Program-made: the position numbers and the translations under genes
Assembly: GCA_022072165.1 (NCBI GenBank)
Contig: JAJVIF010000001.1
Span: 771,353-835,352 of the forward strand
DNA: 64,000 bases
Direction of reading: 5' to 3'
Origin: a bacterium
Lineage (GTDB): Bacteria; JAJVIF01
Part shown: in pieces, positions 35,789 through 45,400 of the stretch
Position numbering within the stretch: the stretch's first letter is position 1
Layout of the letters: the number at the start of each line of letters is the position of its first letter
The notes under the pieces: generated by a model
What the model was told of the DNA's origin: nothing
The model's database searches: none
The model's input: the letters and a program-made list of their open reading frames with translations, nothing else

Positions 35789-37795
35789 TTAAGGCTCGGG
35801 CTCGAAGAGGGGCTCAGGTGTCGCGACCGGGGGTTTCCCGGCTTGCAGCATCGCCTGGCAGTGCGCGATCGCCTGTTCCAGAGTCAGGCCGATCTCCCGA
35901 CGAACTTCCTTCACTTCTCCATGCTCCACAAAGGCATCGGGCAATCCCATGCGACGGACCTGCACATCGGTCACGCCTTCTTCGGCGAGGAGTTCCAGCA
36001 CTGCGCTTCCGAAGCCGCCTGTAATCACGTGCTCTTCCAGGGTCAGGAGGCGGTGGGTCCGCAGGGCGGCTTTGAGGACCAGTTCCCGGTCGAGGGGCTT
36101 CACATACCGGGCGTCGACCACCATGACCGAGATTCCCTGCTCCTGCAGGGCATCGGCTGCTTCCAGGGCCAGGGGCACCATGTTGCCGACCGCCAGGATG
36201 GCGACATCGTCGCCAGTCCGCAGGATCTCGCCGGTCCCAATGGGAATTTCCCGGAACTTCCCCGGCTCATACGCCACCCCCGGGGTGTTGCCACGGGGGT
36301 AGCGGATCGCGAAAGGGCGACCGCTTTGCAGGCCGGTGTAGAGGAGATCGCGCAGCTCCCGGTCATCACGAGGCGCACAGACGATCATGTTGGGGATTGG
36401 TCGGAGATAGGAGAAATCGAACGCCCCCTGATGGGTTTCACCGTCCGCACCCACCAGGCCGGCGCGGTCGAGGGCGAAGATCACCGGGAGTCCTTCCGGA
36501 GCCTGGAGGCAGACATCGTGAATGATCTGGTCGTAGGCCCGCTGCATGAATGTCGAGTAGATCGCCACGATGGGGCGCATCCCGCCGAGGGCCTGCCCAG
36601 CGGCGCAGGCCACCGCGAACTGCTCGGCAATGCCGACATCGAAGCAGCGGTCGGGGTAGATCTCACGGAACTTCTTCAGGCCGGTCCCCTCGTCCATCGC
36701 TGCGGTGATGGTGAGGACCCGGGGGTCCTGGGCGGCCAGCTCGATGCAGGCTTCTGCAAACACATCCTGCCACTTCTTGAGTTTTTTAGGTGGCTCCACC
36801 TTGTCCGGAACCACAGGCGCGGCGGGCTTCTTCAGGCCCCCTTCGGAGACCGCGTGCCACTTCACGGCATCCCCTTCGGCTTCTCCGAACCCCTTCCCCT
36901 TGCGGGTCAGGCAATGAATGAGGACCGGACCGGCATCTTTGAGCTGCCGGACACTCTCCAGGATGTCGATCATCTGGAGCAGATTGTGACCGTCATAAGG
37001 GCCGAGATACGTGAAGCCCCACTCCTCGAACATCGCTCCCACTTTGCTGGGAGCCACGAGGGCGAAGATCGATTCCTGGATTTTGTCCGCAACCCGGGCG
37101 AGCTTGCGGCCCAGCATCGGGACCCGCCGGAGCGACTTGATCGCCGAGGCTTTCACACCGCGCAGGGTGGTATTGGTCCGGAGGCTGGAGAGATAGCTGG
37201 TGAGGCTGCCAACATTGGGTGAAATCGACATCTGATTGTCATTGAGGATGACAATCAGCCGTCCCTTCACCATCGCGGCATTGTTCAGCGCTTCCAGAGC
37301 GAGCCCGCTGGTCATCGCCCCATCGCCGATGATGGCGATGATGTCCTCTTCGGTGCCGCGATTCGCCCGGGCCTGGGCGTAGCCCATGGCCGCCGCGATG
37401 GAGGTGCCCGCATGGCCGACAGCCAGGGCATCGTGGGGGGACTCGCTGGGATGAGGGAAACCCCGGAGCCCCTTGAAGGTCCGGAGGGTCGGAAACAGGT
37501 CACGACGCCCGGTGAGGATCTTGTGCGGATAGGCCTGATGGCCGGTATCGAAAATTAGCTTATCGGTGGGACTGTTGAAGACCCGATGCAGCGCGATGGT
37601 GATCTCCACCGCTCCCAGATTCGAGGCAAAGTGTCCGCCGGTCTGGTTAAAGACGACTTCCTGGATGTAGCCCCGCATTTCATCTGCCAGGCGCAGTAAC
37701 TCCTGGCGGGACAACTGTTTCAGGTCCTGGGGCTCGTTCACCCGGAAAAGGAGGGGAAACTGCTGGGCGTAGGGCAATGGGCGTGGGACAGCCAC
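35789..37795 (-). CDS. dxs: 1-deoxy-D-xylulose-5-phosphate synthase
   Basis: This enzyme condenses pyruvate and glyceraldehyde 3-phosphate to start the MEP isoprenoid pathway. The 668-residue protein is full length. Landmarks are GHQAYPHKILTGR, FPHPSESPHDALAVGHAGTS, the TPP motif GDGAMTSG...LNDNQMSIS, FDVGIAEQFAVACAAG and DRAGLVGADGETHQGAFD. Start GTG 37795 has GAAGGAG ten bases upstream. Neighbouring mutS2 is unrelated in function. Confidence 0.97.
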   Translation of the reverse strand: MAVPRPLPYAQQFPLLFRVNEPQDLKQLSRQELLRLADEMRGYIQEVVFNQTGGHFASNLGAVEITIALHRVFNSPTDKLIFDTGHQAYPHKILTGRRDLFPTLRTFKGLRGFPHPSESPHDALAVGHAGTSIAAAMGYAQARANRGTEEDIIAIIGDGAMTSGLALEALNNAAMVKGRLIVILNDNQMSISPNVGSLTSYLSSLRTNTTLRGVKASAIKSLRRVPMLGRKLARVADKIQESIFALVAPSKVGAMFEEWGFTYLGPYDGHNLLQMIDILESVRQLKDAGPVLIHCLTRKGKGFGEAEGDAVKWHAVSEGGLKKPAAPVVPDKVEPPKKLKKWQDVFAEACIELAAQDPRVLTITAAMDEGTGLKKFREIYPDRCFDVGIAEQFAVACAAGQALGGMRPIVAIYSTFMQRAYDQIIHDVCLQAPEGLPVIFALDRAGLVGADGETHQGAFDFSYLRPIPNMIVCAPRDDRELRDLLYTGLQSGRPFAIRYPRGNTPGVAYEPGKFREIPIGTGEILRTGDDVAILAVGNMVPLALEAADALQEQGISVMVVDARYVKPLDRELVLKAALRTHRLLTLEEHVITGGFGSAVLELLAEEGVTDVQVRRMGLPDAFVEHGEVKEVRREIGLTLEQAIAHCQAMLQAGKPPVATPEPLFEPEP

Positions 37796-37855
37796 CGCGA
37801 CGGGTCTCCTTCAGTTGTCCGGCACGCCGTCCAGGTCGTCGCCGGCCAGTGCAGA

Positions 37856-38254
37856 TTATTCTGCTTCCAGCCAGGGTCGGACCTCCGTGCGTCCGCTCAG
37901 ATCGGTGCGAGTGAGCGACTCCTGCACAGCAGCCCGATTCCGTTCTCTGGCGGCGTAGGAATCTTCCATCTGCCGCATCTGCTCACGGATCGCCTCGTTG
38001 GCGCCGAGGCCGCTGTAGTCGCCGAGGGTGAACGTTTCCTGTCCCGTTGCGCGGTCAATCCGGCTGGGGAGGGTGGCTTCCTGCCGCATCTCCTGCACCC
38101 GCCGGATGATGAGCCAGGCCGCAGTCCCGGTGAGCGCGGCGATGCCCAGCCCGGTCCAGAGGCCGTTCACAAAGCAGGAGAGCTCACGATTGGTCTCGCG
38201 GAGACTGGGACCGATATGGCCGGAGGAAGGCTTGGCTGACCGTTGTGTACGCAT
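37856..38254 (-). CDS. Small single-pass membrane protein, unknown function
   Basis: ATG 38254 gives about 132 residues with one membrane helix near residues 30-50 (NGLWTGLGIAALTGTAAWLII). A charged, Arg/Glu-rich soluble C-terminal half follows. The open frame extends to 38308, but a TATACT box (38264-38269) and a hairpin lie in that extension. No domain is recognised. It precedes dxs by 60 bases on the same strand. Confidence 0.65.
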   Translation of the reverse strand: MRTQRSAKPSSGHIGPSLRETNRELSCFVNGLWTGLGIAALTGTAAWLIIRRVQEMRQEATLPSRIDRATGQETFTLGDYSGLGANEAIREQMRQMEDSYAARERNRAAVQESLTRTDLSGRTEVRPWLEAE

Positions 38255-38263
38255 AACGGCATC

Positions 38264-38269
38264 AGTATA
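38264..38269 (-). promoter_or_regulatory. -10 box TATACT before the small membrane protein gene
   Basis: TATACT (read on minus) lies nine bases before ATG 38254, immediately after a strong hairpin, so a new transcript probably starts here with almost no leader. Confidence 0.4.
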
Positions 38270-38298
38270 ACAGCGCCCCGGTGCTGCCACCGGGGCGC
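38270..38298 (-). terminator. Strong hairpin after the lipoprotein gene, probable terminator
   Basis: GCGCCCCGGTG (38273-38283) and CACCGGGGCGC (38288-38298) are perfect 11-bp arms over a 4-base loop. It begins 13 bases after the minus-strand lipoprotein stop and is followed by TGTTAT. The T-run is short. Confidence 0.55.
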
Positions 38299-38310
38299 GG
38301 GGGGACAATT

Positions 38311-39333
38311 TCAGGTTGACTGCATGGGCTCTCGCCCTGCTGATTGGCCAGCATCCTTGCGGTTGCCTATCAGACGGGAGCTGACGCCCCCGTTGATGTC
38401 ACGATAGTGCAGCAGAATCACCACACCAGTGGGATCCGCCAACTCAGTGTAGTCGCCCGGCGTTGGGGCATTGAGCGGAACGTTTTGCATCGGCGCCCCC
38501 GTATAGGGGTTGACCCAGCCGGCCGCATGCAGTCCGCCGTAGAGGTCGGCCAGCACCTCCAGGGATCCCGGGCGGCCGGTTGGCGACTGACTGGCCTGCT
38601 GAGGATTCGCCAGCTGCCAGCGCGATGGTGCATCGTTGATCGCGCCCTGCAAAGTCAGGGCCATGACCCCCAACCTGACTTCGGCCGGCGTTAAGGCCGC
38701 CGGGGCGTTGGTTGGTGGGGTGATCCCGTTGACGTGTATCAACCCGTTTTGGAGGAATCCAGTGAGCTGCGTATAGAGAATGGACTCCTCCGGCTCACGC
38801 AGCAATTGCTCTGCCGATGCGGGATCGACGAGCAGTGCCTTGACCTCTCCACCCTCAATGCCAGGACCCGGGGTTGATGGCACCAGCCCCTCGACTTCGG
38901 GCGTGAATTGCGATGGGAGGGGACCCATGCCGAGAGTCTCGGCATGGGCCTTCGCCAGCAGCACTGTCGCGCCATCGGAAGTCTCACCCTGCAGGAGTGT
39001 CAGGCCTGCAAAGCTCGCATTGAACACGCGATAGGGCTCGTAGTCCGCCTGCTCGTCTGGCAACAGCCCTGTCGATCCGCATATGGCATAGGTCGCCATA
39101 TGGAAGTTCTGCCCTTCGCGCCCCAAGTCCGCGCCACACGTCAGAAACATCGGATCCAACTGCTGATGCACCGCAGCATCAGCGGCCTCACTGGCTGCCG
39201 CCTGATTGGGGGCCGCAGGCGTCCGGGGTGTTTCCCGGGCATTGCAGCCGATGAAGAAGAGTGAGCCAGCCACCAGGACCAAGCCTGTGCGGACCAGCAG
39301 TCGGTGATGAGTGCAGTCTGAGGTTACGAACAA
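38311..39333 (-). CDS. Lipoprotein with pseudopilin-like C-terminal segment
   Basis: TTG 39333 is proposed as start: GGGAGG lies six bases upstream and it overlaps the end of the Cys-rich gene by ten bases. The product (~340 residues) has a lipoprotein signal ending SLFFIGC. The open frame extends to 39396 but that part is unlike a signal peptide. The mature part has an Ala/Pro-rich linker. Near the end, LEVLADLYGGLHAAGWVNPYTGAPM...PGDYTEL resembles soluble parts of type II pseudopilins. No named domain. It is translationally coupled to the secreted Cys-rich protein, so the two probably act together at the cell surface. Confidence 0.65.
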   Translation of the reverse strand: MFVTSDCTHHRLLVRTGLVLVAGSLFFIGCNARETPRTPAAPNQAAASEAADAAVHQQLDPMFLTCGADLGREGQNFHMATYAICGSTGLLPDEQADYEPYRVFNASFAGLTLLQGETSDGATVLLAKAHAETLGMGPLPSQFTPEVEGLVPSTPGPGIEGGEVKALLVDPASAEQLLREPEESILYTQLTGFLQNGLIHVNGITPPTNAPAALTPAEVRLGVMALTLQGAINDAPSRWQLANPQQASQSPTGRPGSLEVLADLYGGLHAAGWVNPYTGAPMQNVPLNAPTPGDYTELADPTGVVILLHYRDINGGVSSRLIGNRKDAGQSAGREPMQST

Positions 39334-39995
39334 TTGGAGCCTCCCGATCCGCAGTTGCAGGTGACACCGCGGAGTACTGAACATGAGGTGCAACAAGAAT
39401 CCCAGGTTCCCGCACTGAACGCTCCTTCATAGATGGCCTCCATCTGTGACTTGTAGTGCTCAATGCAAGGTGACGTTGGGGTGGACGGTGACCAGGAAGT
39501 TGCGCTTGATACCTGGATGTCTGCAGGATCTGTCTTGTCAAACCCAGAGCCTGTCCAAAGGTATGCGAGCACCTGCTTCTCTGGTGGATAAAGGCAATCA
39601 GCCTTGACACACGGAGGTCGATTAGACGCGTTGTCTGGGTTGCACAAGCTGTTACCCTCGTGCGCGATGTTGCCCCACTGGGTGGAGCAGGTTGTAGGCT
39701 GCGATGTGTAGAAGAGCTTCAATGTGACTGCTACGCTGTAAGGACCTCCCGAGCATCCAGTAGCCTGAATGTACTGCCCTGTAAAGGTGTGGACACTCGT
39801 GGCAGTCCACACCGACCCTGAACCAGAAATCGTCACCGATTCCAGGCCCTCTGGACAGCATTGCTTTATCACGGCGTCGGCTGGCGTCGCAGAGATCAGT
39901 GCAGTGAAGCACAGGAAGAACAAGGCTGCGAAGTACCCCCGACTAAGAAAAGTCAGGCTAGAGCGACATCCAACAACACACTTATCAGCGTGCAT
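39324..39995 (-). CDS. Secreted cysteine-rich protein
   Basis: The 223-residue protein has a signal peptide (hydrophobic segment FAALFFLCFTALISATPADA, residues ~22-41). The mature part has about 14 cysteines, including KQCCPEG, SCCTSC and VTCNCGSGGSNC, suggesting a disulfide-stabilised or metal-binding extracellular protein. GGAGGGGAG precedes the ATG. One 60-base line inside it counts to about 52% G+C, lower than neighbours, which hints at acquisition. No family is recognised. Confidence 0.65.
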   Translation of the reverse strand: MHADKCVVGCRSSLTFLSRGYFAALFFLCFTALISATPADAVIKQCCPEGLESVTISGSGSVWTATSVHTFTGQYIQATGCSGGPYSVAVTLKLFYTSQPTTCSTQWGNIAHEGNSLCNPDNASNRPPCVKADCLYPPEKQVLAYLWTGSGFDKTDPADIQVSSATSWSPSTPTSPCIEHYKSQMEAIYEGAFSAGTWDSCCTSCSVLRGVTCNCGSGGSNCS

Positions 39996-40040
39996 GCAAC
40001 TCCCCTCCGAAGACCAAGGAAACTACCGCTTTCGCTACCG

Positions 40041-40100
40041 CTGAGGTAGCCGCTGAGGTAGCCGCTGAGGTAGCCGCTGAGGTAGCCGCTGAGGTAGCCG
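40041..40100. repeat. Five perfect tandem copies of a 12-bp unit
   Basis: CTGAGGTAGCCG is repeated five times without mismatch (40041-40100). Degenerate related sequence (GCTACCG) follows on the 39995 side. Neighbouring units can pair, since GCTACC and GGTAGC are complementary. The array lies in the leader of the Cys-rich gene, between its promoter and start codon. Confidence 0.9.
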
Positions 40101-40119
40101 CCACCTAAAAGGTACCAAA

Positions 40120-40148
40120 ATGATAAACTGGCATTTCAGTGAAGTCAA
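40120..40148 (-). promoter_or_regulatory. Sigma70-type promoter for the Cys-rich/lipoprotein unit
   Basis: On the minus strand TTGACT (40143-40148) and TATCAT (40120-40125) are separated by exactly 17 bases. Transcription would start near 40113, giving a leader of about 118 bases that contains the five 12-bp repeats. This is the best -35/-10 match seen in the window. Confidence 0.65.
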
Positions 40149-40205
40149 GGCGCAGATTCCATCTAGGCTGATGTTTGCAAGAAAATTGCTCGGAAAGAGA
40201 CTGTC

Positions 40206-42290
40206 CTACGATTCAGTTTGCGTCACAGCGTCGTCGAGCCAAGGAGTCGAAACAGGATCATCAGCGGAAGCTGCGCCGGGGAGTTCCGGTTGCGCAGTCT
40301 CCAGGATCGCCAGGTCACAAAACGCCTCTTCGCCCCCCGGTAGCTCCGCCAAAAACGACGACACCGCATTCAGCACGGGGGTCCCACGCTGCAGGCGCAT
40401 CTGCGGGTAGCTGAGATAGAGCTCGGTTTGTGCCCGGGTAACCGCGACATAGAGGAGACGTCGTTCCTCTTCCCGCATCCCTTCCTTTAGCGCCATGAAG
40501 TGTGGAATCAGTCCCTCGACCACATGCGGAATGAACACCACCGGCCATTCGAGCCCCTTCGCCTGATGAATGGTCGACAGCGTGACCCGTTCGTCGGGAT
40601 CCTCGGTGGCGACTATTTCCTCGGCACTGAGCCCACCGAGCATCTGGATGTCCGCCAGAAAGTCCGCGGTCTGCGGAAACTTGGCGGCATAGGTCGCCAG
40701 CTGCCCTAAGTCCTCCAGACGCTGCTGCGGGTTGGTGTACTTCGCGAAGACCACTTCCCGATAACTGGACTCCATAATCCGCTGAATGGCATCAGCTGGC
40801 GGCAGCACCAGGAGTGTCTGCAGGAGGTGCCGCAGTCCATTGAGCGCGACCGCCCCACCTCCACTACCAGCGAGGAAGCCCTGGAGAGGATCGCCGCTGG
40901 TGCTGATGGACTGCCAGATCTCCAGCGCGCGCTTGGGTCCGACTTTCTGTTGGAGCTTCAGGACACGGCTCCAGCTCAGTTCGTCCTTGCTGTTCACAGT
41001 GAGGATCAGATGCGCCAGGACATCCTTGATGTGGGCCTGTTCGGTAAAGCGGAGCCCGCCCCGGACCAGAAACGGAATCCTGCGCTTGCGCAACTCCAGT
41101 TCCAGTTCCAGGGCCGATGCGTGTGACCGATATAAGACGCCGATGTCCTTGAGGGCAATCCCCTCTTCCCGTAAGTCGAGAATGCGACTGGCGATGAACA
41201 TCGCTTCTTCTTCAGCATCCCGGGCTGCCACCAGCGCTGGACGATAGCCGCCCTGCCTGACCGGGGTGAGGGTCTTGCGGAAATGCGAGGCGGAATCGGC
41301 GAAGAATGCGTTGGCGAGCGCCAGAATCGGCGGGGTCGAGCGGTAGTTGATCTGCAGCTTGTAGATGGCGGTATCGGGAAAGCGTTCGGGGAACGTGAGG
41401 ATGTTGCGGTAGTCCGCCCCGCGAAAGGCATAGATCGCCTGCGCATCGTCCCCAACCACCATCACGTTCGCTCCTTCACTCGCCAGGGCATCTATGAGGG
41501 CCCCCTGCGCGTGATTGGTGTCCTGATACTCATCCACCAGCAGATGCCGGAACTTCAGCGCCCACTTCCGACGCAAGGGGTCATGCTCGGTCAGTAACTC
41601 GACCGCATACCCCAGCAGATCGTCGTAATCCATCAGGTCGCGTATCCGTTTCCGCTGCTGATAAGCGCTAAGGATCGGCAGGATATCGTCGCCCAGTTCG
41701 AGGTACTGAGGGTACTTCTCGGCCAGGATTTCTCCCGCCGGACGCTGGGTGTTCCGGCTCATGGAAAGCAGCGAACAGAGGACTGGCGACTGCGGGAAGC
41801 GCTGGGTCGTGTGGTCCTGGAGTCGCTCTGCCCGGACCTGGCTCATCAGTTCATGGGCATCTTCTGTATCCAAAATCGAATACCGATCTGAAAAACCCAG
41901 GACAGGCGCTTCCTGCCGTAGCAGGCGCGCACAGACCGAGTGAAAGGTGCCACCCCAGAGTCCGTGAGTCGGACGCTGCAGCAGGGTCTCCACCCGATGC
42001 AGCATCTCCCGGGCGGCTTTCGCCGTGAACGTGGTGAGAAAGATCTCTTCCACCTTCACGCCCTGTTGCAGCAGGAAGGCGAGGCGATAGGTGATCACCC
42101 GGGTTTTACCAGTCCCTGCCCCGGCCAGGACCAGGACATGGCGTTCAGGTGCCCCGACCGCGAGCCGTTGCTCTTCATTCAGCGACTCCGCCCAGGGGAC
42201 CTCGGCGGGCTGAAACGCGGTCTCGCGCCGCACCTGAAAGACACGACGGGACGGCGCTGGGATGGGATCGGTGGTGTCGGTGGGGCTCAC
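40206..42290 (-). CDS. UvrD/PcrA-family ATP-dependent DNA helicase
   Basis: The 694-residue superfamily 1A helicase unwinds DNA 3' to 5' in repair and replication restart. Motifs in order are the Q-motif LNEEQRLAV, Walker A AGAGTGKTRV, LTTFTAKAAREM (Ia), DEYQDTN (II), GDDAQAIYAFRGA (III), LQINYRST (IV), STIHQAKGLEW (V) and LLYVAVTRAQ (VI). Length is close to UvrD/PcrA. The start is GTG 42290. The divergent large lipoprotein gene begins 138 bases away. Confidence 0.93.
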   Translation of the reverse strand: MSPTDTTDPIPAPSRRVFQVRRETAFQPAEVPWAESLNEEQRLAVGAPERHVLVLAGAGTGKTRVITYRLAFLLQQGVKVEEIFLTTFTAKAAREMLHRVETLLQRPTHGLWGGTFHSVCARLLRQEAPVLGFSDRYSILDTEDAHELMSQVRAERLQDHTTQRFPQSPVLCSLLSMSRNTQRPAGEILAEKYPQYLELGDDILPILSAYQQRKRIRDLMDYDDLLGYAVELLTEHDPLRRKWALKFRHLLVDEYQDTNHAQGALIDALASEGANVMVVGDDAQAIYAFRGADYRNILTFPERFPDTAIYKLQINYRSTPPILALANAFFADSASHFRKTLTPVRQGGYRPALVAARDAEEEAMFIASRILDLREEGIALKDIGVLYRSHASALELELELRKRRIPFLVRGGLRFTEQAHIKDVLAHLILTVNSKDELSWSRVLKLQQKVGPKRALEIWQSISTSGDPLQGFLAGSGGGAVALNGLRHLLQTLLVLPPADAIQRIMESSYREVVFAKYTNPQQRLEDLGQLATYAAKFPQTADFLADIQMLGGLSAEEIVATEDPDERVTLSTIHQAKGLEWPVVFIPHVVEGLIPHFMALKEGMREEERRLLYVAVTRAQTELYLSYPQMRLQRGTPVLNAVSSFLAELPGGEEAFCDLAILETAQPELPGAASADDPVSTPWLDDAVTQTES

Positions 42291-42428
42291 GGGAAGGGAC
42301 TACAGGTGTTTAGGTACAGTGGCGAGTCTAGCACAGCGCTGGTGCTGGACTCTGGCCAAGGTCGTGTATTTTGACTGGCACCGGACAGTCTGACTGTCAC
42401 TTCGACCCCACGCACGAGAGGTCCTGAC

Positions 42429-45400
42429 ATGCCCCGACCAGTCAACATCACGTTGCATATGACCCTGCTCTGTGCGCTGGCCTTTGCTGGACTGGCGTGT
42501 CAACGGTCGACTCCTCTCGCGCCAGCGAGCAAGCTGCATCCGGGACAGTCAGCACCGCGACCGACAAACGGATCGGAGTCAGTGGCTGGGATGTACGAAC
42601 TGACGGTGGATCTGGCGACTCTCACAGCTGCCGCGGTCCCGGTCGCCGAGCGTGTCACTGCGTCGCAGCCCCCGCAGGCGCAGCAGTACGACCTGGATGT
42701 TGTGAACTTCCTTACGCGGGATGGCTTTCGGATTGAAGGAGTGGTAGTGCTCCCCAGTGGAGCAGTGGAAGTCCAGTTTTCGCATGCCCACCCGTTTCCG
42801 GCACCGAATCTTGCGCTTCCGATCAGCGGGCTGAATCGGGCTGATTTGGGGTACACCGGACGCTGCCTGGTGCTGGCGACAGGGAATCCGCGGAGCTTCC
42901 TTGACGGGACTTACAGGGTGAGTCCGGACACGATCCTGAATGCGGATGGGTACCTTGCACCGGGCGACCTGCTCGCGGGGCTCAGCCTGACCGCGGTCAA
43001 TCTGTTTCCCTATGTCCTGCTGGCCGATGAGGCCAAAGATAACCGCATCGGTCGCTCCAATCTGGGAGTCATGACCGGTTCGTATCAGCCAGCGGCTGGA
43101 GGCTGGCAGCGGAGCAACCTGGGACCGGAGGGCACTGGCTGGACTGGATACGACTTTGTGCATGGCGGCCAGAGCGTTCGGAACTCGATCGTGATTTCGC
43201 CCTCCGCCATGGCATCCGGATTTTTCCGGGCCGATGTCGCCATCCTCATCAAGTACACCGATCCCCGGGGGCAGGGTGGCCCCAGCCGCCGGCTTCCCCC
43301 TGATCCGGCCAGTGTGCTGGACTTCGCCTATCGCCTCCCCTACGCCGCCCTCGACATGTCCGTCATACGGCCCGAAGTGAGCCCGCTGCTGGTCGGAGCC
43401 GGTGCCGGGGATTCCGTTGGCGCACGCTTTTTCGTCCGTGACTGGGATGCGGTCGCAACCGAGGCGGCTGACGCCATTTTGGGGAGCAAGACCAATGTGT
43501 CGTTGATCCAGCCTGGCGCAGCCGGCAAGGGCCGCCTGACCCTCGTCGCCCCTGACTTATCCGATGAGTTCCCCCAGAGCAGCGGCAGTGCGGGAAGTCC
43601 CAGTGGTCATCCCGGCGATGAGCTGGTCTATCGTCCGACGCTTACGAATAAGTTCGGTACCGCCAGGGGGCGGGTTTTTGCCCTCGCGATCCTTGCGGAC
43701 CCGGAACTGAATGACATCGACCGGGATACTTACGCCTTTGGGGTCGATCCGGTCACGCTGGTCCCGGACCCGGCCCGGGCGGTCCGCCCAATCACCTGTC
43801 AGATACTCCCGGTTGATGTCGGCGGGAGTTCGCCGACCGGTGCGCCGGTCATCACATCGGTGACTCCGGAGAATGGATCAGGAGCCTCGAGCTCGACGCT
43901 CACGTTCCGCGCCGAAGCAACCGGAGCGCCTTTCCTTTATGCCTGGACCTTTGGGGGTGGCACGAATCCGCCGACCGCTTACGGGCAGGAAGTCGAGGTC
44001 GCCCTCACTGATGCCGGCAGCTATCAGGGACAGGTGGTTGCGGTCAACGCCGCCGGAACCTCCGCGCCATACGCTTTCAATTACTCAGTCAACGATGTCC
44101 CCCTCGTGTTTGGTATCACCGCGACACCCTCGATCATTACGCCGGGAATCAGCGTGCAGTTTGAAGCCAGCACGACCTCGCCGCCAGACACCTGGCTCTG
44201 GACCTTTCCTCCCGGGTTCTCACCCCCAACTTCGACCGCACCGACTCCGACAGTCACAGCAGCTTCCACACCCGGGCAGTATTTGCTCCGGTTGACCGTG
44301 GGGAACGCGGCTGGAGACTCGCCGGAGTTCGAGTTCCCGCTAACGGTCGAACGTCCTGCTTCACCCGACTGGCTGAAGTACACCCTGCGCCCCACCTACT
44401 CCACCCCATATGCCCCGGCGATTGCTCTGGGAGTCGCTAACTTCCCGCTCATTGTGTATGTCGAGAACACGGGGAGTCTCTCCACCCTCTACGGTGCCCA
44501 GGCGCTGACCTTCTTTCCGGAGGTCGGATCAGACTGGACAGAGTATGTGATTGCCAGCTCGACCAGTGAGCGGATTCGGTCTTCCCGAGTCGCGATGCTG
44601 GATAGCAAGCCGGTGGTCGTGTATGCCACCGACTCGCAGCTGAGGTTCGCCCGCTCGACAGTCGCCGATCCTCAAACGAGTACGGACTGGTCCCGCCATC
44701 AGGTGCTGACTCACATCGGCCAACTGGAAGTGCTGGAGCTCGAGACCATCGGTGACCGAGCGCACTGGCTGGTCTGGGACCGGACAAATCCTGGTGATGA
44801 CGCATTCCCACGCTACGGCAGAAGTACCACCGCGACTCCGGGCAGCAGTGGTGACTGGCTCCAGTATCCCTTCGTGGTTCTGAGTGATCAGGTCTTTCGA
44901 CCCACCATGTGTAACAACAATGGCAAGCCAGCGATGGCTTTCGCGGACCCGAGTGCCCCGGGTATCCGGCTGGCGCTGGCCGACACCGCGACTCCGGCAT
45001 CTCAGGTGAACTGGACGTTCTCGGTTGCCACGACCGACTTCCTCAGTGCCCTCAGCCTGCGTCCTTCTCAGGCGGCACTGGTGTTAGTCGGCACCCAGCC
45101 CGCAGATAACTATCGCCCCTATGTGTATCGCTCTGCCAACGCAACACCCACCGGGCCAGGCAGCTGGACCTCTCATCGCGCCAGTGCCAGCTACGGCGGT
45201 GTCGAGCAGCTGTATGTCAATACCTGGGGAACCCGGATAAATTTCGCGGCCCAGGACAAGTTCGCTGGTGACCTCATCTACTCGAAAGCGGTAGACCCGG
45301 ATGAAGAAGCGGACTGGGCTCATTTCTGGGTAGTCACGATGGGACCATCGCAGGGAGAGCTGATGGCCGTCGCCCAGGACTCGGCGATTGAGTATGTCGT

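Noticed and set aside
35300-37222. Long plus-strand open frame (640 codons) opposite dxs
   Set aside because: It is antisense to the complete dxs gene and has the low-complexity composition expected of a G+C-rich shadow frame; no domain is recognisable.
40041-40100. Tandem 12-bp array as CRISPR or replication iterons
   Set aside because: There are no spacers, so not CRISPR. No dnaA, rep gene or DnaA boxes are near, and the array lies inside a transcribed leader.
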